This document shows positions 17,901 to 25,172 of a stretch of 41,133 nucleotides of DNA, piece by piece (within the stretch, counting starts at the first letter, position 1; each line of letters starts with the position of its first letter). Both the position numbers and the translations under genes were made by a program. Source of the DNA: an uncultured bacterium (GTDB lineage Bacteria; Verrucomicrobiota; Kiritimatiellia; CAIKKV01; CAITUY01); the NCBI GenBank assembly GCA_903895695.1, contig CAITUY010000127.1, positions 1-41,133 of the forward strand, in the 5' to 3' direction. Under the pieces are notes generated by a model. The model was not told the DNA's origin. It made no database searches and worked only from the letters and a program-made list of their open reading frames with translations.

Positions 17901-18865
17901 TGTTCATGGAACGCCTGGCGGTACTGAACCAGGCGTGGTCGGAACTCACTCATGAGATGCAGACGCGCCGCGACAACGCCGACTGCGTTCGCGCGGAGCA
18001 TGAAGCGCGGAAGGACGACAACGATCCTGGCCTGACGTTCGCGCTGACCTACGACCCGGCTGCGCCCTTCCACATCGGCGGGGCCCGACCCCGCATGGCC
18101 ATCCTGCGCGAGCAGGGCGTCAACGGTCACGTCGAGATGGCTGCCGCGTTCGAGCGCGCCGGATTCGACAGCTTCGACGTGCACATGACCGACCTGCTGG
18201 GCGGGCGCGTCGATCTCAAGGACTATGCCGGCCTGGTGGCCTGCGGCGGCTTCTCGTACGGCGACGTGCTCGGCGCCGGCGCCGGCTGGGCCAAGTCGGC
18301 GCTCTTCAACGAACGGCTGCGCGGGATGTTCACCGCCTTCTTCGCGCGTCCCGACGCCTTCGCGCTCGGCATCTGCAATGGGTGCCAGATGCTGTCGTTG
18401 CTAAAAGATATTATCCCGGGCGCGGAGCACTGGCCGCGGTTCACCCGAAACGTATGCGAACAATTCGAGGCGCGCTTCGTGAACGTGGAGATTCTGCCGT
18501 CGCCATCCATCTTCTTCAAGGGCATGGAAGGTTCGCGGCTCGGGATCCCGGTCGCGCACGGAGAGGGCTTTGCCGACTTCGCCCTCACGGGCTCGCTCGA
18601 CGGACTCCGGCGCGACGGCCTGGCCGCCGTGCGTTTCGTGGATCATGGCGGAGCGCCAGCCGCACGCTATCCGCTCAACCCGAACGGTTCGCCCGAGGGG
18701 TTGACCGGCGTCAGCAACCGCGACGGCCGCGTGACGATCATGATGCCCCACCCCGAACGCGCCTTCCGCGCCGTGCAACTCTCATGGAAGCCCGCCGGGC
18801 TGTTCAGCGGAGACGAAGGCCCATGGCTGCGCATGTTCCAAAATGCGCGTCGGTTCGTGGGATAG
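14978..18865 (+). CDS. purL: Phosphoribosylformylglycinamidine synthase, single-chain
   Basis: 1,295 residues, the same length as the E. coli enzyme. Catalyses ATP- and glutamine-dependent conversion of FGAR to FGAM in purine synthesis. Order: PurS-like N-terminal domain (about 1-150), linker, synthetase core with [35 protein letters not shown] and [12 protein letters not shown], second AIRS-like half, then a C-terminal glutaminase. The glutaminase nucleophile is Cys1133 in GICNGCQM, with His1258 and Glu1260 in PHPERAF and AHGEGFADF between. The frame is open far upstream (from 14078), but ATG 14978-14980 overlaps the cysE stop and gives the canonical N-terminus. It ends a cutA-metXW-cysE-purL operon. 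Being the long form, no purS or purQ partners are needed. Confidence 0.98.
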   Translation: MSIPAALHCFRGPAALSDFRCAALIRNLENEVPGLSVARLETATVFLVESAGAPPSVWPRVAALLDTDQPLDPVARQGFFVTPRKGTLSPWSSKATDIFHNCGLTDIRRVERGVWFRITGPAGADLGPRELGAGLHLVHDRMTEGAYRDLSDIFRHLEPAALVSVDLLGAGLPALQQANASLGLALSDEEIQYLFDVYSALKRNPTDVELVMFGQVNSEHCRHKIFRADWIIDGQPQTTNLFDMIRNTHRKHPAGTLLAYSDNSAVMEGFPGHWYEIRRDGQPHYAGVQEQIDILMKVETHNHPTAISPYPGAATGVGGEIRDEGATGIGGRTKAGLAAFMVSNLRIPGFLMPWEKDATELPDRLASALEIMTDGPLGGARFGNEFGRPQLVGIFRTLEQRCNHRYRGYHKPIMAAGGLGNIKRRHVLKKDIPPRAHIVQLGGPALRIGLGGGAASSMGSGSNAENLDFDSVQRDNAEIQRRCQEVLNGCIALDDANPILSVHDIGAGGLSNGCPELVAATGGRFELRAIPNEEPSMSPMEIWCCEAQERYVLAVLPDGLDRFMDLCRRERCPAFVIGEASSDGRLTLHDSHFGNNPIDIDLQVILGKPPQMVRTVRRLHESHAELDLANVDLREAINRVLHFPAVANKTFLITIADRSVTGLVARDQMVGPWQTPVADAGVTAAAYDGFTGEAMAMGERTPLAMVSAAASGRMAVGEALTNIAGTAIGAISAVKLSANWMCACGEEGEDAGLFDTVKAVGIELCPKLGVSIPVGKDSLSMRTTWKDSRGQTHKMTSPLSLIVTAFAPVTDVRKTVTPDLKPVLGSTLLLVDLGRGQNRLGASALALVHNQVGATVPDVDRPEDLVAFFAAMQDLVREGLLLAFHDRSDGGLFTTVAEMAFAGRQGVRLQLDELGDDPLASLFAEELGAVMQVADRDLNRVNDILHLHGIGELAFIIGGLAAERTLTIEVAERVLFMERLAVLNQAWSELTHEMQTRRDNADCVRAEHEARKDDNDPGLTFALTYDPAAPFHIGGARPRMAILREQGVNGHVEMAAAFERAGFDSFDVHMTDLLGGRVDLKDYAGLVACGGFSYGDVLGAGAGWAKSALFNERLRGMFTAFFARPDAFALGICNGCQMLSLLKDIIPGAEHWPRFTRNVCEQFEARFVNVEILPSPSIFFKGMEGSRLGIPVAHGEGFADFALTGSLDGLRRDGLAAVRFVDHGGAPAARYPLNPNGSPEGLTGVSNRDGRVTIMMPHPERAFRAVQLSWKPAGLFSGDEGPWLRMFQNARRFVG

Positions 18866-18888
18866 GGCAACAGCGCCCTACATCCCAC
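18857..18888. terminator. Inverted repeat across the convergent purL and fmdB-like stop codons
   Basis: GTGGGATAGGGC (18857-18868) pairs with GCCCTACATCCCAC (18875-18888) with a two-base bulge and a six-base loop. The stem includes both stop codons. There is no T-run on either side, so it is not a textbook intrinsic terminator. It may still stop transcription from both sides or protect the 3' ends. Confidence 0.5.
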
Positions 18889-19099
18889 CGCTATAAGGGC
18901 ATGAGCCGCTCGTACAGGACGAGCACTTGGCGGACGGTTCGTGCTTCGGCGCCGACGGCGCGGAAACGCTGAAGCTTGACAGGGCCTTGCGCAACTTAGC
19001 GCCGCAGGCGTCACACTTCGCGGGTATATCCTTCACGTTGCGGATCAGCGCTTCCACGCGCTGGCCGCACTTGGTGCACTCGTATTCGTAGATGGGCAT
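18878..19099 (-). CDS. FmdB-type zinc ribbon protein
   Basis: 73 residues. Begins MPIYEYECTKCG, the hallmark of the FmdB/CxxC regulatory zinc-ribbon family, with the second pair CDACG closing a four-cysteine zinc site. A low-complexity Ser/Ala/Pro stretch leads to a C-terminal CSSCTSGSCPYSGG, seen in many family members. Function is not firmly established; the name comes from a putative regulator of formamidase/amidase genes. ATG 19097-19099 is chosen over the upstream in-frame ATG at 19123 because GGAGGT lies six bases before it and the family starts here. It converges on purL with 12 bp between stops. Confidence 0.93.
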   Translation of the reverse strand: MPIYEYECTKCGQRVEALIRNVKDIPAKCDACGAKLRKALSSFSVSAPSAPKHEPSAKCSSCTSGSCPYSGGM

Positions 19100-19161
19100 T
19101 TCACGACCTCCAAGCCACATCATACCGCATTTCGGGCGCTGGGCAAAGCCCTCGACACCCC

Positions 19162-19198
19162 AAAAAGGAAGAGGCCGCAGTTGTTACTGCGGCCCCTC
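19162..19198 (-). terminator. Intrinsic terminator of the HU gene
   Basis: On the minus strand, 22 bp after the HU stop, a strong stem forms between ACTGCGG/CCGCAGT (19186-19192 and 19175-19181). It is extended by CCTC/GAGG past a two-base bulge and has a TGTT-type loop. The stem is followed on the minus strand by TTCCTTTTT. This is the best intrinsic terminator in the window. Confidence 0.8.
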
Positions 19199-19220
19199 GC
19201 ACAAAAGGTCGTACTCGTGC

Positions 19221-19502
19221 TCAGCCCAGGATCGCGTCCTTGGCAGCCTTCGCGACGCGGAACTTCACCACGCGCTTCGCCGGGATCTTGATCGTTGCGC
19301 CGGTGGCCGGGTTGCGGCCCAGACGCGCCTTGCGGTTGACCAGGACGAGCTTGCCCAAGCCGGGGACCGTGAAGCCGTTCTTAGCGTTCTTGTACGCCAA
19401 CGCCACCAGGGCCTCGATCGCCGCCCCAGCTTCCTTCTTCGCCAAGCCCACTGCTTCCGCCACGCCCGCCACGATCTGACTCTTCGTCAACGCCTTCGCC
19501 AT
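19221..19502 (-). CDS. HU-family DNA-binding protein
   Basis: 93 residues, the usual HU length. Nucleoid protein that bends DNA as a dimer. Seen: MAKALTKSQIVAGVAEAVG at the N-terminal helix, then the beta-arm region GLGKLVLVNRKARLGRNPATGATIKIPAKRVVKFR with the DNA-intercalating proline in RNPATG, and C-terminal KAAKDAI. HU is favoured over IHF by sequence and stand-alone context. ATG 19500-19502 follows AAGGAG at good spacing; the frame's upstream ATG at 19535 lies in the leader hairpin. It is monocistronic, with its own candidate promoter (19560-19587) and a clear terminator. Confidence 0.97.
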   Translation of the reverse strand: MAKALTKSQIVAGVAEAVGLAKKEAGAAIEALVALAYKNAKNGFTVPGLGKLVLVNRKARLGRNPATGATIKIPAKRVVKFRVAKAAKDAILG

Positions 19503-19525
19503 CAGAGTAACTCCTTTTGAGGTTG

Positions 19526-19546
19526 GCCGGATCACCTTAATCCGGC
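19526..19546 (-). other. Leader hairpin of the HU gene
   Basis: GCCGGAT (19526-19532) and ATCCGGC (19540-19546) form a perfect 7-bp stem with a 7-base loop in the HU leader, nine bases upstream of the Shine-Dalgarno sequence. It may modulate translation or transcript stability, or be a DNA site for autoregulation. Confidence 0.5.
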
Positions 19547-19559
19547 TTCTGGGATCGCG

Positions 19560-19587
19560 ACAATAACGGATTTCCTAAGGAATGCAA
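19560..19587 (-). promoter_or_regulatory. Candidate HU promoter
   Basis: Minus strand TTGCAT, 16 bases, TATTGT (19587 to 19560). The -35 element is weak (3 of 6 consensus positions) and the -10 moderate (4 of 6). It lies about 58 bp before the HU ATG and leaves the hairpin within the transcript. The rest of the 164-bp spacer up to the rubrerythrin stop shows nothing clearer. Confidence 0.4.
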
Positions 19588-19666
19588 GCGCCATGATGTT
19601 TTTTATCAATAGTATCAGGGGTTTTCGACAAAGTCCGGCGCCCCGCCTGCGGTCCTTCCCTGTCCC

Positions 19667-20200
19667 TTAGTAATTCGCCGCCGTGATCTCAAAGTAGGCC
19701 TGCGGGTGTTTGCAGACAGGGCAAATCTTCGGCGCGCCCGGCGTCTCCACCGTGAAACCGCAGTTGCGACAATGCCATCGGACCTTATCGCTCCGCTGAA
19801 ACACCTTGGCGGCCTGGAGGTTCTCGAGAAGCTTCTGGTAGCGATCCCGGTGCTCCTTCTCGATCCGGCCGATGCCTTCAAAAATCCGCGCGATGTCCTC
19901 GAACCCTTCGGCACGGGCTTCGCGGGCCATGCGCGGGTACATTTCGGTCGTCTCCTCGTTCTCGCCGGCCGCGGCCGCCTTCAAGTTGTCAGCCGTGGTG
20001 CTGATCCCGGCGAGTGCCTGGAAATGAAGCTTGGCGTGCTCCTTCTCCTGCTCGGCGGTAGCGAGGAAGACGGCGGCGAGCTGCTCGTAACCTTCCTTCT
20101 TCGCGACCGAGGCGAAATACGTGTACTTGTTCCGCGCCTGGGATTCGCCCGCAAACGCTTCCTTCAGATTGGTCTCCGTCCGACTGCCTTTCAGGTCCAT
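19667..20200 (-). CDS. Rubrerythrin
   Basis: 177 residues. Non-haem di-iron peroxidase that protects anaerobes and microaerophiles from hydrogen peroxide. The ferritin-like four-helix bundle (about 1-138) carries AFAGESQARNKYTYFA, EQEKEHAKLHF and RIEKEHRDRYQ, giving the Glu and ExxH ligands. The C-terminal rubredoxin domain has CRNCG and CPVCKHPQAYFE, the four Cys ligands of the mononuclear iron. The frame extends 98 codons upstream, but ATG 20198-20200 with GGAGGA just before it gives the canonical MDLKGSRTETNL start. It probably has its own promoter (20259-20286). Its presence suggests a life with little or fluctuating oxygen. Confidence 0.97.
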   Translation of the reverse strand: MDLKGSRTETNLKEAFAGESQARNKYTYFASVAKKEGYEQLAAVFLATAEQEKEHAKLHFQALAGISTTADNLKAAAAGENEETTEMYPRMAREARAEGFEDIARIFEGIGRIEKEHRDRYQKLLENLQAAKVFQRSDKVRWHCRNCGFTVETPGAPKICPVCKHPQAYFEITAANY

Positions 20201-20258
20201 CGTATCCTCCCGGGTTCTGGTTCCGACTGCACGGCCCCACACAAAGGCCGTTGAAATG

Positions 20259-20286
20259 AGGATATCCGCGCGCGCTCGGTTGTCCA
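20259..20286 (-). promoter_or_regulatory. Candidate rubrerythrin promoter
   Basis: Minus strand TGGACA, 16 bases, TATCCT (20286 to 20259), matching 5 and 4 of 6 consensus positions, about 60 bp before the start codon. No peroxide-regulator box (PerR/OxyR) was recognised. Confidence 0.45.
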
Positions 20287-20337
20287 GCCTGATTAAGACG
20301 ACCCCGGCGCGCCCGCGGTTTCCCGTTCTTTTTGCGT

Positions 20338-20366
20338 TTGACTCACCACGCGGCTCTCTGTCTAAT
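20338..20366 (+). promoter_or_regulatory. Sigma-70-type promoter of the CNNM/CBS-hpt operon
   Basis: TTGACT (20338-20343), 17-base spacer, TCTAAT (20361-20366): 5 of 6 at both boxes with ideal spacing. The predicted start of transcription, about 20373, leaves a leader of only about 18 bases before ATG 20391. The leader has little room for, and shows no, Shine-Dalgarno sequence. Confidence 0.7.
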
Positions 20367-20390
20367 TCCGCCACCCCCGCGGGTACATGT

Positions 20391-21647
20391 ATGAGTGGGT
20401 TGACGATCACGGAGGCGGTCGCCCTGGTGGCGTTGCTCGGATCCTCGGCGTTCTTTGCGAGCGCCGAGACGGCCCTGTTTTCCCTCACGCCCATGCAGAT
20501 TCACCGCGTGGGCCGTACCCGTCCCAAGGCGGCCAAACGCATCGAAGCCCTGCTAGCGTCGCCCACCGACCTGCTCTCCAGCATTCTAATCGGGAACACG
20601 ATCGCCAATGTTGTGGCGGCCGAACTCGGCTACCTGCTCGCCCACGCCTGGATCCCAGCCCACGCCGAGCTGGTCGCCATCCCCGTCATGACCGTCGTCT
20701 TGATCCTGTTCGGAGAGGTGACCCCAAAACGCCTGGCCGTCCGCCGTCCTGAAGACCTGGCCGTCCGCTACGCCGGGCTCCTCCACGCCCTGGTACGGCT
20801 TAGCACGCCCGTGCGCCGGATGCTCGAGTGGACGACGCGTGCCTTCCATGAGCAACTGACTCCTCACCGCACCGGCCTGACGGACCAGGAATTACTGACC
20901 GCCGTCGACATCAGCCACGAGGAAGGCGTCCTGAACAAGGAGGAACGGATGATGGTCGACGGCATCATCCGATTGGAGACTCTCCACGCCCGGGATGTGA
21001 TGACGCCGCGCGTGGACCTGATCGGAATCGACCTCAACGCGGACCCGACCCGCTATACGGATATTTGCCGCCGCGCCCGGTTCCACTACTTGCCTGTCTA
21101 CCGCGGCGATCTCGACCACGTCGAAGGATTCCTCGATGTCGCCAAGTTCCTGCTCGTGCCCGAACGCGACGTCAAGTCGAGCATGTACCCCCATTTCTAC
21201 GTGCCCGACACGGCTCCCCTCGACACGCTGTTGAACATGTTCCAGCAGCAGCAACGCCGGGTCGCCATTGTGATCGACGAATATGGCGGCACGGCCGGGC
21301 TCATTACGCGGGGCGACATTCTCGACGAAATCGCCGAGTTCGCCGTGGAATCCCCGGGCGAACGGAAGCTGGGCATCGAGGCCAGCGGCGCCAACCGGTG
21401 GCGGGTCAACGGCACCGTCAGCCTGGAGGAGATCAATTACGAGCTGGACCTGTCGCTGGAGGCCGAAGGCGCCGACCGCATCGCCGGCTGGATTACCGCG
21501 CATGCCGGGCGAATTCCCCGGACCGGCGACGTGGTCGAGGCCCAGGGGTGCCGGGTAACTGTTCTTCAAATGCGCAAGCACCGGATCACCGTGGCCCAAA
21601 TCGAGAAAGTTGTCCCGCCGGAAACGGGCGAGGAGGGCAATCCCTGA
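20391..21647 (+). CDS. CNNM/DUF21-CBS-CorC_HlyC membrane protein (HlyC/CorC family)
   Basis: 418 residues. Integral membrane protein of the family that includes Mg2+/Co2+ exporters (CorB/CorC, CNNM) and was once misnamed haemolysin. The transmembrane CNNM domain spans about 1-185 (SAFFASAETALFSL; SILIGNTIANVVAAELGYLL; ILFGEVTPKRLAVRRPE). It is followed by a CBS pair (about 200-325: ARDVMTPRVDLIGID; RRVAIVIDEYGGTAGLITRGDILDEI) and a C-terminal CorC_HlyC domain (about 335-415: RWRVNGTVSLEEINYEL). The upstream open frame to 20121 is antisense to rubrerythrin and unlikely to be coding. The stop overlaps the next start (TGATG), so it is co-translated with its paralogue. Confidence 0.93.
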   Translation: MSGLTITEAVALVALLGSSAFFASAETALFSLTPMQIHRVGRTRPKAAKRIEALLASPTDLLSSILIGNTIANVVAAELGYLLAHAWIPAHAELVAIPVMTVVLILFGEVTPKRLAVRRPEDLAVRYAGLLHALVRLSTPVRRMLEWTTRAFHEQLTPHRTGLTDQELLTAVDISHEEGVLNKEERMMVDGIIRLETLHARDVMTPRVDLIGIDLNADPTRYTDICRRARFHYLPVYRGDLDHVEGFLDVAKFLLVPERDVKSSMYPHFYVPDTAPLDTLLNMFQQQQRRVAIVIDEYGGTAGLITRGDILDEIAEFAVESPGERKLGIEASGANRWRVNGTVSLEEINYELDLSLEAEGADRIAGWITAHAGRIPRTGDVVEAQGCRVTVLQMRKHRITVAQIEKVVPPETGEEGNP

Positions 21648-22615
21648 TGCTGTCCTCCCTCGTCCTGGCCGTCTTCTGTCTGCTCTGCATTGCGTTCTTC
21701 GCAGGCATCGAGACCGGGGTCATTTCCATCCACCGGATGCGCTTGCGCCATCTCGTTGAGCAAGGCGATGCGCGCGCCCGAATCCTGGAGAGCTTCCTGG
21801 AGCATCCCGACCGGCTGCTGGGGACCTGCCTGACCGGTGTCAACCTCTGCACGGTGGTGGCCTCGGTCATGGCCACCAGCCTGGGCCAGGAACTGCTGGG
21901 CTCCTGGGGCGAAGCGGTCATGGGAACGCTCATGACGTTCGTCATCCTGGTCTTTTGCGAGTACCTGCCCAAGTCCTGGTTCCAGAGCGAACCGCTCAAG
22001 CGTTCCCGCCAGTTCGCCTTCCTGCTGCGTACCGCCTCCATCGCCCTGCGCCCTGTGGCCAATGCGCTGAACTGGGTGACCCAGTGGTTCCTGCCGCCGT
22101 CGATCAAAGACCAGCCGGCCCGACCGCTTTTCGCGACCAAGGACGAAATCGATTTTCTGGCCCGGGAGAGTGAGGAGCACGGCATGCTCTCGCCCAAGCA
22201 GCGCATCATGATCCGCCGTGTGCTGGACCTGTCCGCCAAAACGGCGCGCGACATCATGCGGCCGATCGACACCACCACCCGGGTACAGGCCGGAGCCACG
22301 GCCGCTGAATTCTGCGAACTCGTCCGGCAGTGCGGCCATTCGCGCCTGCCGGTGTTCGACGAAATGAAGAAAGCCTATGTCGGCACGGCCAGCTTCTTCG
22401 ATGTGGTATCGGAAGGCCCGGACGGCCCGCGGCTCCGTCTCGACCGTTTCATCCGCCCCCCGTTGTTCATCCCGGAAACGACGCCCCTGGTCGAGATCTT
22501 CACGCGCCTGCGCCTGTCGCGCCAGCCCATGTGCCTGGTCTCAAACGCCCGTTCCGAAGTGACCGGCCTTATCACGACCCAGGACGTCCTTGGCGAGATT
22601 GTGGGGACCCTGTGA
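21647..22615 (+). CDS. CNNM/DUF21-CBS membrane protein, short paralogue lacking CorC_HlyC domain
   Basis: 322 residues, similar in plan to the preceding gene: CNNM transmembrane domain (about 1-175: FFAGIETGVISIHRMRLRHL; ILVFCEYLPKSWF) and a CBS pair (about 195-318: ARDIMRPIDTTTRV; GHSRLPVFDE; TGLITTQDVLGEIVG). It ends right after the second CBS motif, so the CorC_HlyC domain of its neighbour is absent. Divergence is high, so the duplication is old. ATG 21647 overlaps the upstream stop by one base, and its own stop overlaps a GTG start (GTGA 22612-22615). The pair may form a heteromeric cation transporter with one complete regulatory tail. Confidence 0.92.
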   Translation: MLSSLVLAVFCLLCIAFFAGIETGVISIHRMRLRHLVEQGDARARILESFLEHPDRLLGTCLTGVNLCTVVASVMATSLGQELLGSWGEAVMGTLMTFVILVFCEYLPKSWFQSEPLKRSRQFAFLLRTASIALRPVANALNWVTQWFLPPSIKDQPARPLFATKDEIDFLARESEEHGMLSPKQRIMIRRVLDLSAKTARDIMRPIDTTTRVQAGATAAEFCELVRQCGHSRLPVFDEMKKAYVGTASFFDVVSEGPDGPRLRLDRFIRPPLFIPETTPLVEIFTRLRLSRQPMCLVSNARSEVTGLITTQDVLGEIVGTL

Positions 22616-23157
22616 GCCGGCCTTCGCCGTTCCGGGCCGACGGCCAGCCGTCCGACGTCGATTGCGGCTGCTGCGGCCGGTTCATCGGACCCGAACTCAC
22701 CTGCCCCTATTGCGGCGCGGATGCCGAACGGCGTGCGCCGCTCCGGCTCCTGCGCCTCCTTGCCGTGGCGCTTGCCGTGGGCGGACTCCTGGCCCTCGGG
22801 TGGCAGGCCCGGTACACACCGGTGCCGCTCGTCCGCGCGGCCGATGTGCGGCCGGGGATGGCCATGGCCAATATCCGCATGGTCGGGACGGCAGCCACCG
22901 CCCCCCGCACCATTGATGAACACGGGCAGCCCGGCTTTGTCAGCTTCGACCTGGACGACGGGTCCGGCCGGGTCACGGTCGCGGCCAGCCGCGACGTCGC
23001 GCGCGCCCTTGCCGCCAATGCCGCCTCCCTCCCCCGCCGGGGCGACCGCGTCGAGGTCATGGGCCGGCTGAGCCTGACACCCGACCGCCGGCCGCGCTTG
23101 TACCTGGACGACCCGGGGCACCTGCGCGTTGCCGCCGCGGGGGAGGCGCCCCGATGA
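22612..23157 (+). CDS. Zinc-ribbon / single-TM / OB-like domain protein, unknown function
   Basis: 181 residues from a GTG start. Seen: an N-terminal zinc knuckle CGCCGRFIGPELTCPYCG (about 18-35), a basic stretch, one transmembrane helix (about 47-62, LLAVALAVGGLLALGW), then an extracytoplasmic domain of about 110 residues. That domain contains MANIRMVGTAA, GFVSFDLDDGSGRVTVAA and RGDRVEVMGRLSL, the strand pattern of an OB fold such as tRNA_anti-like/BOF proteins. The GTG overlaps the upstream stop (GTGA), and the stop overlaps hpt (ATGA 23154-23157), so it is tightly built into the operon. I do not recognise the protein. Confidence 0.75.
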   Translation: MSRPSPFRADGQPSDVDCGCCGRFIGPELTCPYCGADAERRAPLRLLRLLAVALAVGGLLALGWQARYTPVPLVRAADVRPGMAMANIRMVGTAATAPRTIDEHGQPGFVSFDLDDGSGRVTVAASRDVARALAANAASLPRRGDRVEVMGRLSLTPDRRPRLYLDDPGHLRVAAAGEAPR

Positions 23158-23777
23158 CCCCGGCCGGCACACCCTGCCGCCCGTTCCACGCCCTACGGCC
23201 CTTGTTCACGGCCGACGAGATCCGCGCCCGGGTCCACGCCATGGCCGACACCCTGGCCGCCGGCCTCCCCGATGACGAGCTGCGGTGTGTCGCCCTGCTC
23301 AATGGCAGCTTTATCTTTGCCGCCGATCTCGCGCGGGCGCTCGCCGACCGCGACGTTCACCTGGTCATCGATTTCATGACGCCGGCCAGTTACGGCGGCG
23401 AGACCACAAGTTCGGGCTCCGTCACGCTGAAACACGATCTTTCACTTCCGGTGGATGGCCGGGACGTCCTTCTCGTGGATGACATCCTCGATACCGGACG
23501 GACGTTGCAGACGGTCTGCCGGCTCCTGCAGGAGCGCGGGGCCGCATCCGTCCGAACCTGCGTGTTGCTCGACAAGCCGTCCCGTCGGCGGGTGCCCGTT
23601 ACGGCTGACCTCGCCGGCTTCGTTATCGACGACGTATTCGTCGTGGGCTACGGCCTGGACTGCGGCGGTCGGTACCGTCACTTGCCCTATCTAGCTGCGC
23701 TGCCGCCCGACCTCGCGCCAGACGCGCCAGCGGCTGCCGGGGAAAGCCGCCCAGATCCGGCCTGCCAGCCCCGTTAA
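23154..23777 (+). CDS. hpt: Hypoxanthine phosphoribosyltransferase
   Basis: 207 residues. Purine salvage: converts hypoxanthine or guanine plus PRPP to IMP or GMP. Seen: CVALLNGSFIFAADLARAL, the flexible-loop region ASYGGETTSSGSVTL, the PRPP-binding VLLVDDILDTGRTLQ, VLLDKPSRR, and the purine-contact FVVGYGLDCGGRYRHLPY. The typical HPRT domain is about 175-180 residues; an extra Pro/Ala-rich tail (about 185-207) follows. It is the last gene of the overlapping CNNM operon. No terminator is visible in the 51-bp spacer that follows, where TTGTCC-N17-TAGTCT is at best a weak promoter. Confidence 0.95.
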   Translation: MTPAGTPCRPFHALRPLFTADEIRARVHAMADTLAAGLPDDELRCVALLNGSFIFAADLARALADRDVHLVIDFMTPASYGGETTSSGSVTLKHDLSLPVDGRDVLLVDDILDTGRTLQTVCRLLQERGAASVRTCVLLDKPSRRRVPVTADLAGFVIDDVFVVGYGLDCGGRYRHLPYLAALPPDLAPDAPAAAGESRPDPACQPR

Positions 23778-23828
23778 AGTTTGGATTGTCCACCCGGCCC
23801 GCATCGGCTAGTCTAGGCATTCTTAGTG

Positions 23829-25172
23829 ATGCCTATATTATCGCTATCTCAAGTTATAGAATCAGGCCTCCCTCCGTTCGCGGCCTGCGTGGCCGGCACG
23901 CTGGCGGGTGCTACCGTGGGTTGCCTGCCCGGCTTCCATGTCTATAGCTTGCTTGGCGTCGCGCTTGTCACGACTTCGGGAACCGTGTCGGGCGACATCG
24001 GGCTGGCCTTCGTCGTGGCCTCCGTCACGGCCTGGGCCATCGTCGGGGCCATCCCGGCGGTGCTGCTCTCGGCGCCGGACGAGAGCGCCGTGTTCGCCGT
24101 GCTGCCCGGGCAGCGCTTTCTCCTGCAAGGGCGGGGCGTGGAGGCGATCATCCTGCTGGCCCTGGGTTCCGCCTGCGCGCTGGTGGCCCTCCTGCCCCTC
24201 GCCTTGCTGCTGGTCCCCGCCCTGCCCGGACTCCATCGCGTTCTGCTCCCCCACTATCACTGGATACTTTGGGTGACGATCGCGTTCATGCTGCTCTCGG
24301 AGTGGCCCCAGGGCCGCACGGCGGGGCTGGCGCCGGGACGCCGGTTGTGGAGCGGACTGCGGAACGTCGTGGCCGGCCTGGGCACGTTTGTGCTCGCCGG
24401 ACTGCTCGGCCTCATCCTGTTCAACCGGTCGCCGCTTCCGGTGACCATGGCCGCACAGGGGCTCATGCCCGTCTTCGCCGGCCTCTTCGCCGTACCGTGG
24501 CTGGTACTCAACGCCGTGAGCCGCGTCCGGTTGCCCGCTCAACGGCGCACGCCGGGCTCGTTGCCGACGCCTGCGGCCCTGGCCTATGGGGTGGCGGCCG
24601 GAACGCTGGGCGGCGCCTTCGCCGCGTTCATGCCGGTGATCAGCGGAGGCATCGGCAGCTTGCTGGCGGGCCACGCGTTATCGACGCGTAACGAACGCAC
24701 CTTTCTCATTGCCCAAGGCGCCTGCCGCAGCGTGTATTACACGGGCGGGCTTATGCTGCTCTTCGTCCCCGCGCTGGGCGTGGCACGCGGCAGCGCGGCA
24801 TCCATGCTCCGGGTCGTCCACGTCGTGCAACCGGGCGACAGCGTCCTGGCGCCGGCGGTCGCCGGTCTTGCCGCCGGTATTTCCCTGCTCGTGGTGATCC
24901 CCGCCGCGCACGGCATGCTTCACCTCCTCGAACGGTATGGATACCGCCGCGTATCGTTGGCCGCCCTGTCCCTCCTGATCCTGCTCGTCGGGGAGTTCGG
25001 AGGACTGGCGGGGCTGGGTCTCATGCTGGTGGCAACCGGCATCGGGCTTATCCCCCCCCTCTTCGGTGCGCGACGCCTGAATGCGCTCGGGGTGATCCTG
25101 TTGCCCATGGCCTGCGCACTGTCCGGGTGGATGCCCATGGCAAGCCGTTTCCTGGGACTCGAGCCGCCGTGA
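23829..25172 (+). CDS. DUF112/TctA-like membrane permease
   Basis: 447 residues, about 11-12 transmembrane helices. It matches the TctA/DUF112 superfamily layout: the N-terminal glycine-rich loop LAGATVGCLPGFHVYSLLG (TctA proteins carry a comparable GxxPG loop), PDESAVFAVLPGQRFLLQGRG, and an internally repeated second half with GGAFAAFMPVISGGIGS. TctA proteins are large permease subunits of tripartite carboxylate transporters, but no TctB or TctC partner is nearby; such orphan forms are known in archaea and some bacteria. Substrate unknown. A GTG at 23826 directly precedes the chosen ATG. The stop overlaps the next gene (GTGA 25169-25172), suggesting joint function. Confidence 0.78.
   Translation: MPILSLSQVIESGLPPFAACVAGTLAGATVGCLPGFHVYSLLGVALVTTSGTVSGDIGLAFVVASVTAWAIVGAIPAVLLSAPDESAVFAVLPGQRFLLQGRGVEAIILLALGSACALVALLPLALLLVPALPGLHRVLLPHYHWILWVTIAFMLLSEWPQGRTAGLAPGRRLWSGLRNVVAGLGTFVLAGLLGLILFNRSPLPVTMAAQGLMPVFAGLFAVPWLVLNAVSRVRLPAQRRTPGSLPTPAALAYGVAAGTLGGAFAAFMPVISGGIGSLLAGHALSTRNERTFLIAQGACRSVYYTGGLMLLFVPALGVARGSAASMLRVVHVVQPGDSVLAPAVAGLAAGISLLVVIPAAHGMLHLLERYGYRRVSLAALSLLILLVGEFGGLAGLGLMLVATGIGLIPPLFGARRLNALGVILLPMACALSGWMPMASRFLGLEPP

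Noticed and set aside
20121..20390. Extra 90 N-terminal codons for the first CNNM protein
   Set aside because: Partly antisense to rubrerythrin, and a strong promoter (20338-20366) lies inside the extension.
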